From contig JANUWF010002362.1 of the NCBI GenBank assembly GCA_026120185.1, positions 1,302,001-1,366,000 of the forward strand: a stretch of DNA of 64,000 bases, given 5' to 3'. The stretch's first letter is position 1. Each line of letters begins with the position of its first letter. Below are positions 1 to 11,733 of this stretch, in pieces. The translations under genes and the position numbers were made by a program. Source of the DNA: Voacanga thouarsii (lineage: Eukaryota > Streptophyta > Magnoliopsida > Gentianales > Apocynaceae). Below the pieces are notes generated by a model, which saw only the letters and a program-made list of their open reading frames with translations, was not told the origin of the DNA and searched no databases.

Positions 1-1211
1 GGAGGGGGAGACAGAGGCGGAGAGGGGGGGAAGAAAACACATCAGGAATGTGTGGAGCAGAACAAAAGAGAAAAGAAGAAACGCCCACAAAAGGTCAAAA
101 TGCACATGAGTATTATCAACAGAGAACAAGAATTTTGCACCTTTCCAGTTTTGCTTTGTCATTTCTCTGCACTAGAAAAATGTTAACTTCTCCTAGTGAT
201 CTTCCCACTCACTGTTGTCATGCACTAGCAATTTTGGAACTGGCAGCCACTTCAATAATTCAAAATTTACCAATATAATATATTAGTATATTCTCCTCAG
301 CAGTATGGGACGAGAATCAAAGTCTTTTTCTCAAAGAGTTTCTTTCTCATTTGAATATATGGGCAAATAACAACTTTATTATTTCATTTTCCCTTTTCCA
401 ATCCTATTAAACAAGGATACTGAAGTGTTTTTTTACTTAGTAATTTTTTCAAGTATGTAAAAGTGGATATCTTAGGTTGGTAATGATGATGATTTAAATC
501 TATATTTATACATCACTTTACACTTTAATCTATTGTTAATGCAATATTATATATTACCTTTGTACCATATTAAAGTCCAAATGTCCTTGTAGGAGGTCTA
601 GTTCATTAGCCAAAGACTAAAATTAATCAAGAATATAAGGTTTTAAAAATGACTCTTTCATGGCGTATGCCGTGATAGTTAATTTTTATATTCAATTGAC
701 TATTTTAATTCCAATTATTATTCTTAGATTTACAGATTTAATGAATAAGACTTATAAATCTTGTAATATTTATGATTAATTATTTAGTACTTGTGCTCAT
801 TATGCTAAAATAAATATATAAATAATTAGTTTTGGAAGTTGTCAAACTCATGAGTCATTGTCTGAAACTCACACGACGAGGCCTAACAAAAATTGTATCA
901 AACAACATGCTAGTGGCCAAATTGATTTAACTGGATGCTACTCTTCCACTTGTAGAATATCTCAATGTCTAAACTTAATATACTTCTATTGGTGCCCCAT
1001 CAGCCTAGAAATCATCGATGAGCAATGTCTTGAAAATTTTCACACTGATTTATGTGTAGTTTTTAATTGTCAATGTTTGGCAAATTTTTGGGATTCCAAG
1101 AAATGCAAGTAGCATAAGACTGTAATGCACACTTTATTGGTTTTTCTAGAGTGCAGATATCAATAATTTTCAAGTAAAGAACAGAAAAAAAAAAAGAAGA
1201 AAGTTTGTGAC
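1..1211. other. Left flank, no gene seen
   Basis: AT-rich sequence with a purine-rich start (first 35 bases). The open frames at 48-278 and 858-1112 show no recognisable domain and have the composition of chance ORFs. I see no repeat boundary here. The last five bases, GTGAC, are the left target-site copy of the copia element that follows. Confidence 0.6.
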
Positions 1212-1565
1212 TATTATGAATTATTGAAATCTCCATTAATTAGTGGATGCTCCACTAATTATGGATTTATGTGAATTATTAGAGAAGATTTTTATGGATA
1301 TCCACCATTTAGTGGAGACACCACTAATTGAGATTAGTGGAAGATGATGTATGCCATGATGTATTCCACTAATTAGAGCTCTATAAATAGAGCTATGCTC
1401 TAAGCTTGTAATACACCATCATTTTGTAAAAGAAAGATTAGTGAAAGAAAGATTAGAGAAAATTGTGAGAGAAGAGAAAGAGAGAAATTCTTGTGCAAAA
1501 TAGTTAGAGTTTTATTAGTGTGTAGTGTGAAGATTTTATTCTAACACTACCCTAATTTTATAACA
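1212..1565 (+). repeat. 5' LTR of Copia-A
   Basis: Begins TATTATG (the expected TG start has become TA; the 3' LTR has TGTTATG) and ends TAACA. A TATA box, TATAAATA, lies at 1382-1389, so the transcript should start in the following roughly 30 bases. Near it are short inverted repeats built on ATTAGTGGA and TCCACTAAT, which occur several times between 1235 and 1375. Confidence 0.93.
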
Positions 1566-1580
1566 TGTTATCAGCACGAG
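1566..1580 (+). other. Primer-binding site of Copia-A
   Basis: TGTTATCAGCACGAG starts directly after the LTR. It shares the TATCAG core with the usual initiator-tRNA-Met site TGGTATCAGAGC but differs at several positions. Copia-B carries the same sequence at 10724-10738, so it is a lineage feature and not a decayed site. Confidence 0.7.
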
Positions 1581-1666
1581 TCTCTACCAATACAAAAGCC
1601 AGAAGACTAAGCACGAGTTTCTGCCGTTACCAAAGCCAGAAGACAAGTACGCATTTATTGATCTCT

Positions 1667-2734
1667 ATGGCTAACCTCGCTAAACTCGAATTTGTAGCCT
1701 TTGATATTTCTGGAAAAAATTATATGTTATGGGTTCTCGATGCAGAAATGCATCTAAATGCTGAAGGCCTTAGTGAAACTATTTAAGCACATAATAGTGC
1801 ATCTGCATAACACAAGACTAAAGCTTTGATTTTTATTCGTCGTCATCTCGATAAAAATTTGAAAATGAAATATCTTACCGAAAAAGATCCATATGTCCTG
1901 TGGGTAAATTTAAAAGAAAGATTTGACCACCTGAAGATGGTCATATTACCCACTACACGGTATGAATGGTTACATCTGAGGTTGCAAGATTTTAAAACCG
2001 TGAATTAATATAGCTCCGCAATGTATAAAATTACATCTCAATTAAAATTATGCGGAGAAAAAGTGACTGATGAAGATATGTTGGAGAAGACATTCTCCAC
2101 CTTTCATGCCTCGAATATTGTCCTGCAGCAACAATATCGAGAAAAGGGGTATACAAAATTTACAGATTTAATTACTGCCCTCCTCATTGTAGAGAAAAAT
2201 AATGAGTTATTATTGAGAAATCATGAAGCCAGACCAACTAGCTCAACAGCACTCCCAGAAGTGAATGTTATTGGCTCCAGTAGAAGCCATCGTTAGAGTC
2301 GTGGTCGTGGCCATAGCCGTGGCCGTGGTCGTGGTTATAGTCGTAGACACGCTCGATATTTCCCTTATCACAATCATAATCAAACTGTGAGAAATACTGG
2401 CCACCTGAAGTGGAACAGAAAAGATCATAAGGGAAAAGAAAAAGAAATTGAAGAAAAGTATGAGGATATATGTTATAGATGTGGCATGGAAGATCATTGG
2501 TCACGAAACTGTCGTACGGCTAAGCATTTAGTTGAATTGTATCAAGCTTCATTGAAAAATAAAAATGTGGAAGCAAATTTTTCAAAACATCCAATAAATA
2601 ATGTTGAGGATGATGATATTGATCCTGAAGATCTTAATATCAATATTACTCATATGGATGTATCGGATTTTTTTGAACATCCAGACGGTAGGATAGACCA
2701 TTTAATTGGTGATGGCAGTGTCCAGAAGAACTAA
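1667..2734 (+). pseudogene. gag of Copia-A, broken by stops
   Basis: The frame begins MANLAKLEF and matches plant copia Gag proteins of the UBN2/DUF4219 type. After about 39 codons it meets TAA at 1784, then further stops near 1810, 2006 and 2294. Coding character resumes each time: the leucine-rich capsid-like part ends near 2250, an Arg-Gly-rich stretch lies at 2297-2350, and a zinc knuckle (CX2CX4HX4C, nucleotides 2471-2512) follows. The knuckle would bind genomic RNA in an intact protein. The last ORF ends at 2734 in an acidic tail. The start was chosen by match to Copia-B gag; the frame is open upstream to the PBS but that part is untypical. Confidence 0.85.
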
Positions 2735-2792
2735 AGCCTCACCCTGATATTTTTGTATTTTCATTTTCATTCTATTCTAATAATATTTACGT

Positions 2793-4088
2793 TTGCATAT
2801 ATATATTTGTGTTCAAATGGCTGTTGTTAATGATGATGTATGCATTATTGATAGTGAAACTACACACACCATACTAAAAAATGAGAAATATTTTTCTGAT
2901 CTCAAAATGGGAGAAATAAATATTTATACGATAAACGGTAGTGCAAATGTGATTGAGGGCTCCGGAAGAGCTAGTATATTGTTGCCTAAAAGAACAACAA
3001 TTATTATTGATAAGACACTATTTTCCTCAAAATCCAGAAGAAATTTATTGAGTTTTAAAGATATCCGCAGAAATGGGTATCATATTGAAACAAAAGAGGA
3101 AAATGGGATTGAGCATCTTTATATTACTCAAATGCATTTGGGTAAGAAATCTGTATTAGAAAATCTGCCGTCTTTTTCTACTGGCCTATATTTTGTAACA
3201 ATACGTACAATTGAAATTCATCATCTAGTAAACCAGAAATTTACTGATCCTATTACTTTTAGTATTTGGCATGACCGGTTGGGTCATCCGGAATCTACCA
3301 TGATGAGAAGAATCATTGAGAATATACATGGTCATCCTTTAAAAAATAAAAGGATATTAATATCAGAAAAATTCGCATGTACTGCATGTTCCCTAGGAAA
3401 ATTAATTGTTAAACCATCACCAGTAAAAGTAGGAGCTGAAAGTCCTACATTTCTCAAACGGATTCACAGAGATATTTGTGGACCTATTGATCCATTATGT
3501 GGACTGTTCAAATATTTTATAGTCTTAATTGATGCATTATCTCGATGGTCACATGTATGTTTATTATCTACTCGCAACCTAGCGTTTGCGAGATTACTTG
3601 CTCAAATAATTAAATTACGAGCACAATTTTCTGACCATCACATTAAAAATATCCGTTTGGATAATGCTGGTGAATTTTCATCACATGCTTTTGATGCATA
3701 TTGCATGTCAATTGGGATTAATGTTGAACATCCTGTAGCTCATGTTCACACACAAAATGGTCTTGCTGAATCTTTGATTAAACGATTACAATTAATTGCT
3801 AGACCATTATTAATGAAAACAAATCTCCCAACATCTGCCTGGGGACATGCTATTCTATATGCTGCAACACTTGTACGTATAATACCAGCTAGTTATCATA
3901 AATTCTCTCCTTTGCAATTGGCTTTTGGGTCAGAACCAAATATTGCTCATTTAAGCATTTTTGGGTGTATTGTATATATTCCAATTGCACCAAACCAACG
4001 TACAAAGATTGGTCCTCAAAGAAGAAAGGGGATATATGTTGGATATGATTCTCCCTCTATTATCAAGTATGTTGAACCCCTGATATGA
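2793..4088 (+). pseudogene. Protease, GAG-pre-integrase and integrase of Copia-A
   Basis: A 431-codon open stretch. In order: aspartic protease with the motif IIDSETTHT near nucleotide 2840, where the expected DSG reads DSE, so the protease is probably inactive; GAG-pre-integrase zinc region with WHDRLGHP and a CTAC pair (about 3270-3390); integrase core with RDICGP (first Asp), RLDNAGE (second Asp) and NGLAES (Glu), all three acidic residues present. The end has the typical FGCIVYIPIAP and GIYVGYDSPS blocks. It stops at a TGA at 4086 where Copia-B reads on (GDVFTA), so this is a premature stop. Confidence 0.9.
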
Positions 4089-6139
4089 GATGTATTCATA
4101 GCAATATTTGCTAATTGTCATTTTGATGAATCATTATTCCCTAAATTAGGGGGAGAACCAAAACAGCATAAAAAGGATCTTGCTTGGACAACATCATTAA
4201 ATTATTTTGATCCGCGCACAAGCGCATGTGAACTTGAAGTTCAAAAGATAATTCATTTGCAAAGCATTGTAAATCAAATGTCAAACGCTTTTGTTGACTC
4301 CAGAAGAGTTACAAAATCGCATATTCCAGCTATAAATGCTCCTATTCGAATTGAAGTTCCAGCGGAACAAAATATTATACATATAGCTGCTGAGTCAAAA
4401 ACACGCCAGAAGCGTGGCCGACCTCTTAATTCTAAAGATAAAAATCCTTGAAAGAAAAGAGGATTAAATGATCTAGAAGATCATATTGAAGAAAAGAATG
4501 ATAAAGACCAAGAGAGAACTGATGACAAAGAACCAGAAGTTGATGAAAGTAACACTGAAATTTCTATCAATTATACTTCTTCCGGTAGAAGTTGGAATCG
4601 GATAGAAACTGTTATTGATAATATATCTGCATACAATATATCTCTTGATGTTACACAGATAATGATGATCCCGAACCAATATCGATTGATGAATGTCGGC
4701 ATAGAAAAGATTGGTCGCAATGGAAAGATGCGATTCAATCGGAGTTAAATGCATCGACAAAACGTGAAGTCTTCGGACTGCAGATCCGAACACCAGAAGG
4801 TGTAAAACCTGTTGGCTACAAATGGATATTTGTGCGAAAGTACAATGAAAAGAGTGAAATCGTTCGACATAAAGCGCGATTAGTAGCCCAAGGTTTTTCA
4901 CAAAGACCAGGTATTGATTATGATGAAACTTATTCTCCTATTGTTGATGCTATTATACTCCGATATCTTATCAGTTTGGCAGTACATGAAAAGATAGATA
5001 TGCGCCTATTAGATGTTGTCACTGCTTACTTGTATGGAAATTTAGAAAATGATGTTTACATGAAAATCCCCGAAGGATTTCATATGCCTGAAGCATATAA
5101 ACATTATCCTCGTGAAAATTACTCCATCAAGTTGCAGAAATAATTATATGGCCTGAAGCAATCTGGGCGCATGTGGTTCACACGTCTTAGTGAATATTTA
5201 TTGAAAGCGGGCTTTAAAAATGACCAGGTATGTCCATGTATTTTTATTAAAAAATCTGATTCTAAATTTGTGATATTAGTTATATATGTTGATGATATTA
5301 ATCTTATTGGAACTCTTGAAGAGCTCCAAGAAACAATTGATTATTTAAAAAGAGAATTCGAAATCAAGGATTTTGGTAAAACCAAATTTTGCCTTGGTTT
5401 ACGAATTGAACATTTGGAAAGTTGAACATTTATTCATCAATCAACATATAGAGCAAAAGTGCTAAAAAGATTTTATATGGACATAGCACATCCATTGAGT
5501 ATTCCAATGATCGTTCGATCATTAAATGTGAATAAAGATTCTTTCCGACCTCAAGAAAATGATGAAGAACTCCTTGGTCCTGAAGTACCTTATCTCAGTG
5601 CAATTGGTGTATTGATGTATCTTGCTAATAATACACGACCTGATATTACTTTTGCTGTCAATTTATTAGCAAGATTTAGTTCTTCACCAACACGACGACA
5701 TTGGAATGGAATTAAACAAGTCCTTCGATATCTCCAAGCAGCTACTTCTTCAAATCATGTTGAAATTATAGCCATTCATGAAGCAAGTCGAGAATGTGTA
5801 TGGCTAAGATCCATGATTCATTATATCCGAGAAAGTTGTGGATTATCATCAATCAAAGATATTCCAACTCCTCTTTATGAAGACAATGCAGCTTGTATAG
5901 CTCAATTACGAGGAGGATATATTAAAGGAGATCGGACAAAACATATTTCACCAAAATTCTTCTTTACACATGAACTTCAGAAGAAAGGTAAAATTGATGT
6001 GCTACAAATTCGGTCATGTGATAACCTCGTAGATATTTTCACGAAGACTTTACCGACTGTAACATTTGAAAAGTTGATATATAAAATCGGTATGCGTCGG
6101 TTTAAAGATTTAAAGGAATCATCTCATCAGGGGGAGTAA
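4089..6139 (+). pseudogene. Reverse transcriptase and RNase H of Copia-A
   Basis: The linker between integrase and RT (4089-4831) has several stops. The RT is recognisable from 4832: ARLVAQGFSQRPGIDY, the DVVTAYLYG block, and an intact YVDD box near 5287. Stops occur at 5141 (TAA before LYGLKQSG) and 5423. The RNase H part (5459-6139) is one open frame but has lost an internal segment: RYLQ joins directly to AATSSNHVE near 5734, whereas Copia-B has about 167 bases between the same two blocks. That removes the first half of the RNase H domain. Confidence 0.9.
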
Positions 6140-6257
6140 TAAACAGACATATAGAATAGTGTACTCTTTTTCCTTCACTAGATTTTTTTTCCCACTGGGT
6201 TTTTATCTAGTAAGGTTTTAACGAGGCATATTCTTTATGTAATGGATGGACATCCAA

Positions 6258-6264
6258 GGGGGAG
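6258..6264 (+). other. 3' polypurine tract of Copia-A
   Basis: GGGGGAG immediately before the TGTTATG start of the 3' LTR; the expected plus-strand DNA primer. The same heptamer occurs at 4149-4155 and 6130-6136. Confidence 0.85.
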
Positions 6265-6618
6265 TGTTATGAATTATTGAAATCTCCATTAATTAGTGGA
6301 GGCTCCACTAATTATGGATTTATGTGAATTATTAGAGAAGATTTTTATGGATGTCCACCATTTAGTGGAGACACCACTAATTGAGATTAGTGGAAGATGA
6401 TGTATGCCATGATGTATTCCACTAATTAGAGCTCTATAAATAGAGCTATTCTCTAAGTTTGTAATACACTATCATTTTGTGAAAGAAAGATTAGTGAAAG
6501 AAAGATTAGAGAAAATTGTGAGAGAAGAAAAAGAGAGAAATTCTTGTGCAAAATAGTTAGTGTTTTATTAGTGTGTAGTGTGAAGATTTTATTCTAACAC
6601 TACCCTAATTTTATAACA
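6265..6618 (+). repeat. 3' LTR of Copia-A
   Basis: Same 354-bp length as the 5' LTR, from TGTTATG to ATAACA, with about nine substitutions. TATA box TATAAATA at 6435-6442. Confidence 0.95.
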
Positions 6619-6738
6619 ATGACTTTTTAATAGTTGTTTTTTAACTTTCCATATTTTTAGTAATATATGTTACATAACAAACTCATTTTCAGTCACAGAA
6701 TAAAGATGAATTGTCTATCAAGTCACATAATAAAATTG

Positions 6739-7028
6739 GAAAATTAGTCTATTTGGTTTATAAAATTTAGAGTTTGTAATTTTTTTATTCTTAATATTTT
6801 TTTCCTGTCATTACAGTCTCCAACGATTTTTTTTTTTTTTGTCATTATAGTCCTTAATTTTTTATTTTTTAGAGATACAATGGTTAATTCTTAGGCAGAA
6901 AAATCAAACATTATGGACTATAATAACAGAAAAAATTATTAGAGCATATAATGCCAAAAAAAAAAAAATATTAAGAATAAAAACATTACAAACTTCAAAC
7001 TTTAAAGATCAAATAAACTATTTTTTTA
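6739..7028. mobile_element. Foldback/MITE-like element with long inverted repeats
   Basis: The left arm (about 6739-6815) reads AAATTAGTCTATTTGGTTTA, then a segment with GTTTGTAA and ATTCTTAATATTTTTT. The right arm (about 6955-7028), read on the other strand, gives AAAATAGTTTATTTGATCTT, GTTTGTAA and ATTCTTAATATTTTTT in the same order. The centre also pairs around GTCATTA/TAATGAC-like and TATAGTCC/GGACTATA blocks. There is no coding capacity. Terminal duplication and superfamily are not clear. Confidence 0.55.
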
Positions 7029-9789
7029 AATAAAAGTTATATAAAATTTTAATACTTATCTTATTTTGCCTTCATTTATTTAAATTCTCTAACTTATTTT
7101 GTAAGGATATTGTGAAAAATGTTTTTTTTATATATAAATAAAGTGTACCCATGTTTACGGAAGTTATCGGTTTTAATTTGGATAAGGTTAATCTCAACAG
7201 AAGAAAAAGGCTTTCTATTAATTCTCAAAAGAGAACTCTATTAATGATTCAACTATTAATGGAATTTGGAAAAGTATAAGTCATCGAGAATAATGCCTTT
7301 TATAATATGATTTTTTCTAGAAACATTTTTATAACATATAATGTATTTTTGAAAAAACATGTCACAAAATTTATCTAAACTATTTATTTTTTTTATTTAC
7401 GTAATACTATTTAAATGACAATTTAACGGATATCTAAATTCATCCATGAAATAATGGATATAAATAATTACAATTAAATTCATGAACTTAAATGGATGTC
7501 TATGGACATAATTGAATAGCAATTGGATTGAGATGCATTTACTTAAATGTAATAAAAAAGTATTAAATATGTAACGCTAAAGTGGTGTTCAAATAAAGTC
7601 AAAGAGAAATATAATGTGATTTAAGTAGATGATAGGTCTAAAAAAATAAAAAATATTTAAATTATAATTTTTTAAAATTTAAATAATTTTGAACTGTGAT
7701 AAAAATTTGCATCCACTCACTTCGGATATTTACTTGAATCCATTTTTTCCTATTTAAATGTATATATCCACTTACTTCCAATATCTCCGAGTGTGCTTAA
7801 CTTTCTATATTTACTTGAATCTATTTATATCTGTTTAAATGTATATGTCTAACCATTTCCTCTCCTCTCCTCTCATTTCCTTTCATTTGGTTCCAATTAG
7901 TCATCTTCGTCCTCTCTTCTCTTCTTTAGACCCTTCACATCTTATTTTTTTTTTAAAATTTCTATATTGTAATAATTTATATCTTCTTTAATAATAAAAA
8001 AAAACTTTAGTACTAAATTATTTTATTTTTAAAATTTATTTGTACAAAAAAAATTATTTTTTGTATTACTTAATTGTTCCTAATATAAATATTGTAAATT
8101 AATAATATTAAAGGAATATTTTACTTATGATTATTTAAGACCTTTTTCAATTTAAAAAAATTATATTTAAAAAATAATCAAACACGTAAAATTATTACGT
8201 TTTAATTTTGATTTTCTACACGTACAATTTGTAAATTCATGTTTGCACCAAACTAGCCCTAATGGTCACATTTTTTTTCTTGTTTTTTTAGAGTAACTTT
8301 CAATAGTTGGAATAAATAAATGGAATTTAATTTCTTTCCCCCTTAAATCAATCATGGTACAAATCATAAAGAGACTTTACATTATATTTGGTTTACAAAC
8401 GAGAAGGAGGAGGGGGAGGGTGAGGGGAGAAAAAAAGAGAGAGGAAAAGTACCACATTTTATTTTTATTTAAAGAAATAATTTATTTTTATTTTATTTAG
8501 TTAAGATTAATGGGAATTTTATGGCAAAAACTTCTCAAACGGAGGGAAAAACTTACTTTTGCGTAGGGAAAGTTGGTCCCCCTTCCAATTCATGCCCAAA
8601 ACCCCTTTCCATCCAACCAAACTAGGGTCTCGTGATTTATATTTCATTTCCTTTTTCTCCTTATTTTTACTTCAACCAGGTGTTAGTTTATTTCAAATTA
8701 TTTTATTTTATTATAAAAAAAAAAATTGATATGGGACCATACATGGATACAATTGCCTAACCGAGAGGGAATCTTGAAACCCAGTACTGACTAGGGCCCT
8801 CTTCAGCCAAGGGAGTCACATGCACTCAGCTCTCAGACAACTCTCCAGCTTTGTTTTATGCTTTGACATTGAGATCTAAAGGGAATCAACCAAACGTTTG
8901 CTTTAAGCAGTCGCCCGTGACAAACAGGCATACCACTTCTGCCCTTTGATTCCTCTTCAAATCCTTTTAATACATTCTTTAGTACATTGTTCATAAACTT
9001 ACATAAACGGAAATAACTTGGTCCAAATAGAGTAATTTTTAGAATTATACCTTTTTATAAAAAGTATAACTCTTTAAAATATTTGATCTACGTATACTCG
9101 ATTCTCACAATAATTGATCTTCTATAAACTTTCTTGAATAATTTTTTTAACATAAAAACAAATTTTATTCAAATTACATATTGCGTAAAATAAAGCATTG
9201 CAGGGTACATATTTCTTCCATCCAAACAAGGTAATAAGTGCATTATTCGATATCATTGTAAGTTGATGTGTGGGTGAGTACTCCAAAGAAGGCTACCGCT
9301 CCCATTCCCCATTCAGGTGAATGAAGTTCCCAATATATGAGAGGGAAAAGAAAGAGTAGACAAACTTCTCTGAAAAGTTACGTTAAGGGTGCACTCATTT
9401 TGCAAATTTTTTTTTTATAAAAAAATATTGTTTTAAGTTTTTTTATAAAAAATAAAGTTCAAGTAAATAAATATTATTTATAAAATATTAATAATCTTAT
9501 TATTTACTCCTCATAAATTATAGTATTAATTTTTGAGTTTATAAATTATTTATAAAACTTAAAGTTATACTTACCAGTTTTTTAAAAATTAAATGTATTC
9601 CCGACCCAAGTAAATGCTAAAACGTGAAATTCCAAATCCCCCCCCCCCCTCCCCCCTATTTTGGAACTATTTATGACTTTTGTTTTATACAACTACCCGA
9701 GGTGGAGGATTAGCATTGGAAGTAATATTAATTAAACTCAAAATCTTTACTTAATGAAAATGCATATTGAGCAGCAGTTGGGTTACCAC
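7029..9789. other. AT-rich spacer
   Basis: No supported gene. A roughly 45-bp block (ATATTTACTTGAATC with AAATGTATAT) occurs twice, near 7725-7770 and 7807-7852. A purine-rich tract lies at 8401-8445 and a run of ten C at about 9640-9649. The part at 8760-8960 is less AT-rich than its surroundings but has no open frame or recognisable motif. Confidence 0.5.
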
Positions 9790-9980
9790 TAGAGATGGCA
9801 ATTTTCCTGCATAAATTGGGGACTCAGTTCAATTGGGCCGAAGATTCTCTTATTTAAACGGAAACGGGATCGGAGAGGACTTTACATCTCGGCCCGCTAG
9901 GTGGGGCCGGATCGAGAACGGGGATAACATGATCCTTTGCCCACCAACCTGCATAATATATAGGTATAAAAATTATAAGT

Positions 9981-9984
<4 letters not shown>

Positions 9985-10040
<56 letters not shown>
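9985..10040. repeat. Compound (TA)n(GA)n microsatellite
   Basis: Uninterrupted TA dinucleotides to about 10020 followed by ten GA units. It lies in the left arm of the hAT element. A second (TA)n lies in the right arm at 15805-15836. Confidence 0.9.
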
Positions 10041-10436
10041 TATATGTATAAATAAAATACTCTATATACATACTATATAGTATGTGTATATAATTGTATA
10101 CATAGTATATATATTAATTATATAAAGTGTGTGTATATATATATGTCTTATACTATACTTACTTAACTATGATAAGGTAAAAAATGTCTTGGTCTATGAA
10201 ATTATAAATTCTTATGTGAGATAATAATATACCTATATTAATAAATTTGTAATTTTAATGTACTAACAAATAATATAATAGTTGGGATGGTAATGCACTA
10301 TGAACATTTTATTTTTTATTAATATTCTAAACATTATATTTTTTTTATAAATTTTAATTGGTATTAATAATATTATTTTAATATTACTCCATAATTTATT
10401 TATTTTTATTTCTCTAATATTCAAAAATATTATTTA

Positions 10437-10723
10437 TGTTATAAAATATGAAAGGTTAAGTGGCTGTTCATTTTCCTAACAATAGTAAGTGACTGTTTGT
10501 TATCTTGAAGATAATGTGACTGTTCATATACTGTGACCGTTTATTTTTTTTAGGTTATTTTTTTAACCTTTCAGATTCTATATCAAAACCTCTATAAATA
10601 GGGGTTATATGTAAACAAACGAACAATCAATGAAATCGTATCTAAACGATTCTCTCTCTTCTCTCTAGTATCTTTACTTTATTTTTATATTTACTGATTC
10701 TATTCTGAATCAAATTCACAACA
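10437..10723 (+). repeat. 5' LTR of Copia-B
   Basis: TGTTATAAAATATG to TTCACAACA. TATA box CTATAAATAG at about 10591-10600, followed by a pyrimidine-rich TCTCTCTCTTCTCTC stretch. The primer-binding site TGTTATCAGCACGAG follows at 10724. Confidence 0.94.
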
Positions 10724-10829
10724 TGTTATCAGCACGAGACTCTACCGAAGTTGTTTTACTGAAAGTTATCATCACGGGTTATAACAAAAGAGGAAGGTAG
10801 GTACTTTTCCTATTTGCTTTTGCATTCAT

Positions 10830-11415
10830 ATGACAAATCTCACCAAATTTGAGTTTGCAGCTCTTGTTATTACTAGAAAAAACTATTTATCTTGGACACT
10901 AGATGCTGAAATGCATTTAGCTGCAATAAGTCTGGCAGATACCATTGTAGAAGGAAATCCATCATCATCACAAAATGATGCTAAAGCTATGATTTTTCTC
11001 CGCCATCATCTTCATGATGACTTAAAAGTTGAATACCTTACCGTGAAAAATTCACTTATTTTGTGGACTAATTTGAAAGAAATGTTTGATCACCAGAAGA
11101 TGGTCGTCCTTCCAAAGGCAGGTATAACTGGATGCACTTGCGATTACAAGATTTTAAATCTATTAGTGAATATAATTCTGCTATTTTTAAAATTAACTCG
11201 CAGCTAAAACTGTGTGGAGAATTTCTCTACTTTTATGCCTCGAATGTGCTCTTGCAGCAACAATATCGAAAAAAGAGATTCAAAAAGTATGCAGAATTAA
11301 TATCTTGTCTTCTCGTAACTGAGCAAAATAATGAGCTATTAATGAAAAATCATGAACCTCGACCAATAGGTTCTATTCCATTCTCAGAAGTGAATGATGT
11401 TAGAATTCTCAGATG
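10830..11415 (+). pseudogene. gag of Copia-B, 3' part replaced
   Basis: Starts MTNLTKFEF and matches Copia-A Gag closely (for example LDAEMHL, FLRHHL, the LRLQDFK block). A one-base change of frame near 11125 splits it into 10830-11207 and 11132-11416 in another frame. A short segment present in Copia-A (around VTDEDMLEKT) is missing. Homology ends at SEVND near 11397. The Arg-Gly region and the zinc knuckle are absent; foreign-looking sequence takes their place. Confidence 0.85.
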
Positions 11416-11612
11416 AAGGGTTATTTGAATTGTAGCTTTTCGGTTATATGGGATATAACCCTAGTGGAAGATGAACAGTCATATGAAACAACTCTATAAA
11501 AACCAAGGGTCACAAGAATCCTTATGATCTTCTCTTCCTTCTCTCTCTCTCGTGTGGTTCTTCGAGGAACACCAAGTATTTTCTTCTTCTTCATCTTTCT
11601 CTGGTTTTGATT
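11410..11612. other. Unrelated segment replacing the gag zinc knuckle
   Basis: About 200 bases with no match to the corresponding 380 bases of Copia-A. It contains CTCTATAAAAACC (near 11495) followed by a CT-rich stretch, which is how LTR promoters of these small copia families look, so it may be a captured LTR piece from another element. Copia homology returns at TTTGATTTCTTTGAGCATCC (the DFFEHP block). Confidence 0.5.
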
Positions 11613-11733
11613 TCTTTGAGCATCCTGAAGAAAGAATTGAGCATTTGATTGGTGATGTTTACTTTTAATATGTTTCTTTTATGTTTTATATTTTTGGCAT
11701 TGTAATAGTAATTAGCGTTTAAAGTTTTTTTTA

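Larger units (their letters stand above)
1212..6618 (+). mobile_element. Copia-A: complete but dead Ty1/copia retrotransposon
   Basis: Two direct LTRs of 354 bp each bound a 4.7-kb interior with the copia order gag, protease, integrase, reverse transcriptase, RNase H. The flanking 5-mers are GTGAC (1207-1211) and ATGAC (6619-6623), a target duplication with one mismatch. A primer-binding site follows the 5' LTR and the polypurine tract GGGGGAG directly abuts the 3' LTR. By eye the LTRs differ at about 9 positions (about 2.5 percent), so insertion was fairly recent. The reading frame is nevertheless broken by many stops and an internal RNase H deletion, so the copy is non-autonomous. Its gag and integrase closely resemble those of Copia-B, so the two belong to one lineage; I do not assign it further. 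Confidence 0.95.

Noticed and set aside
48..278. 76-codon ORF near the left edge
   Set aside because: No domain, no supporting context, composition like the surrounding spacer.
858..1112. 84-codon ORF
   Set aside because: Cys-rich by chance; no family recognised, no splice context, and no second copy.
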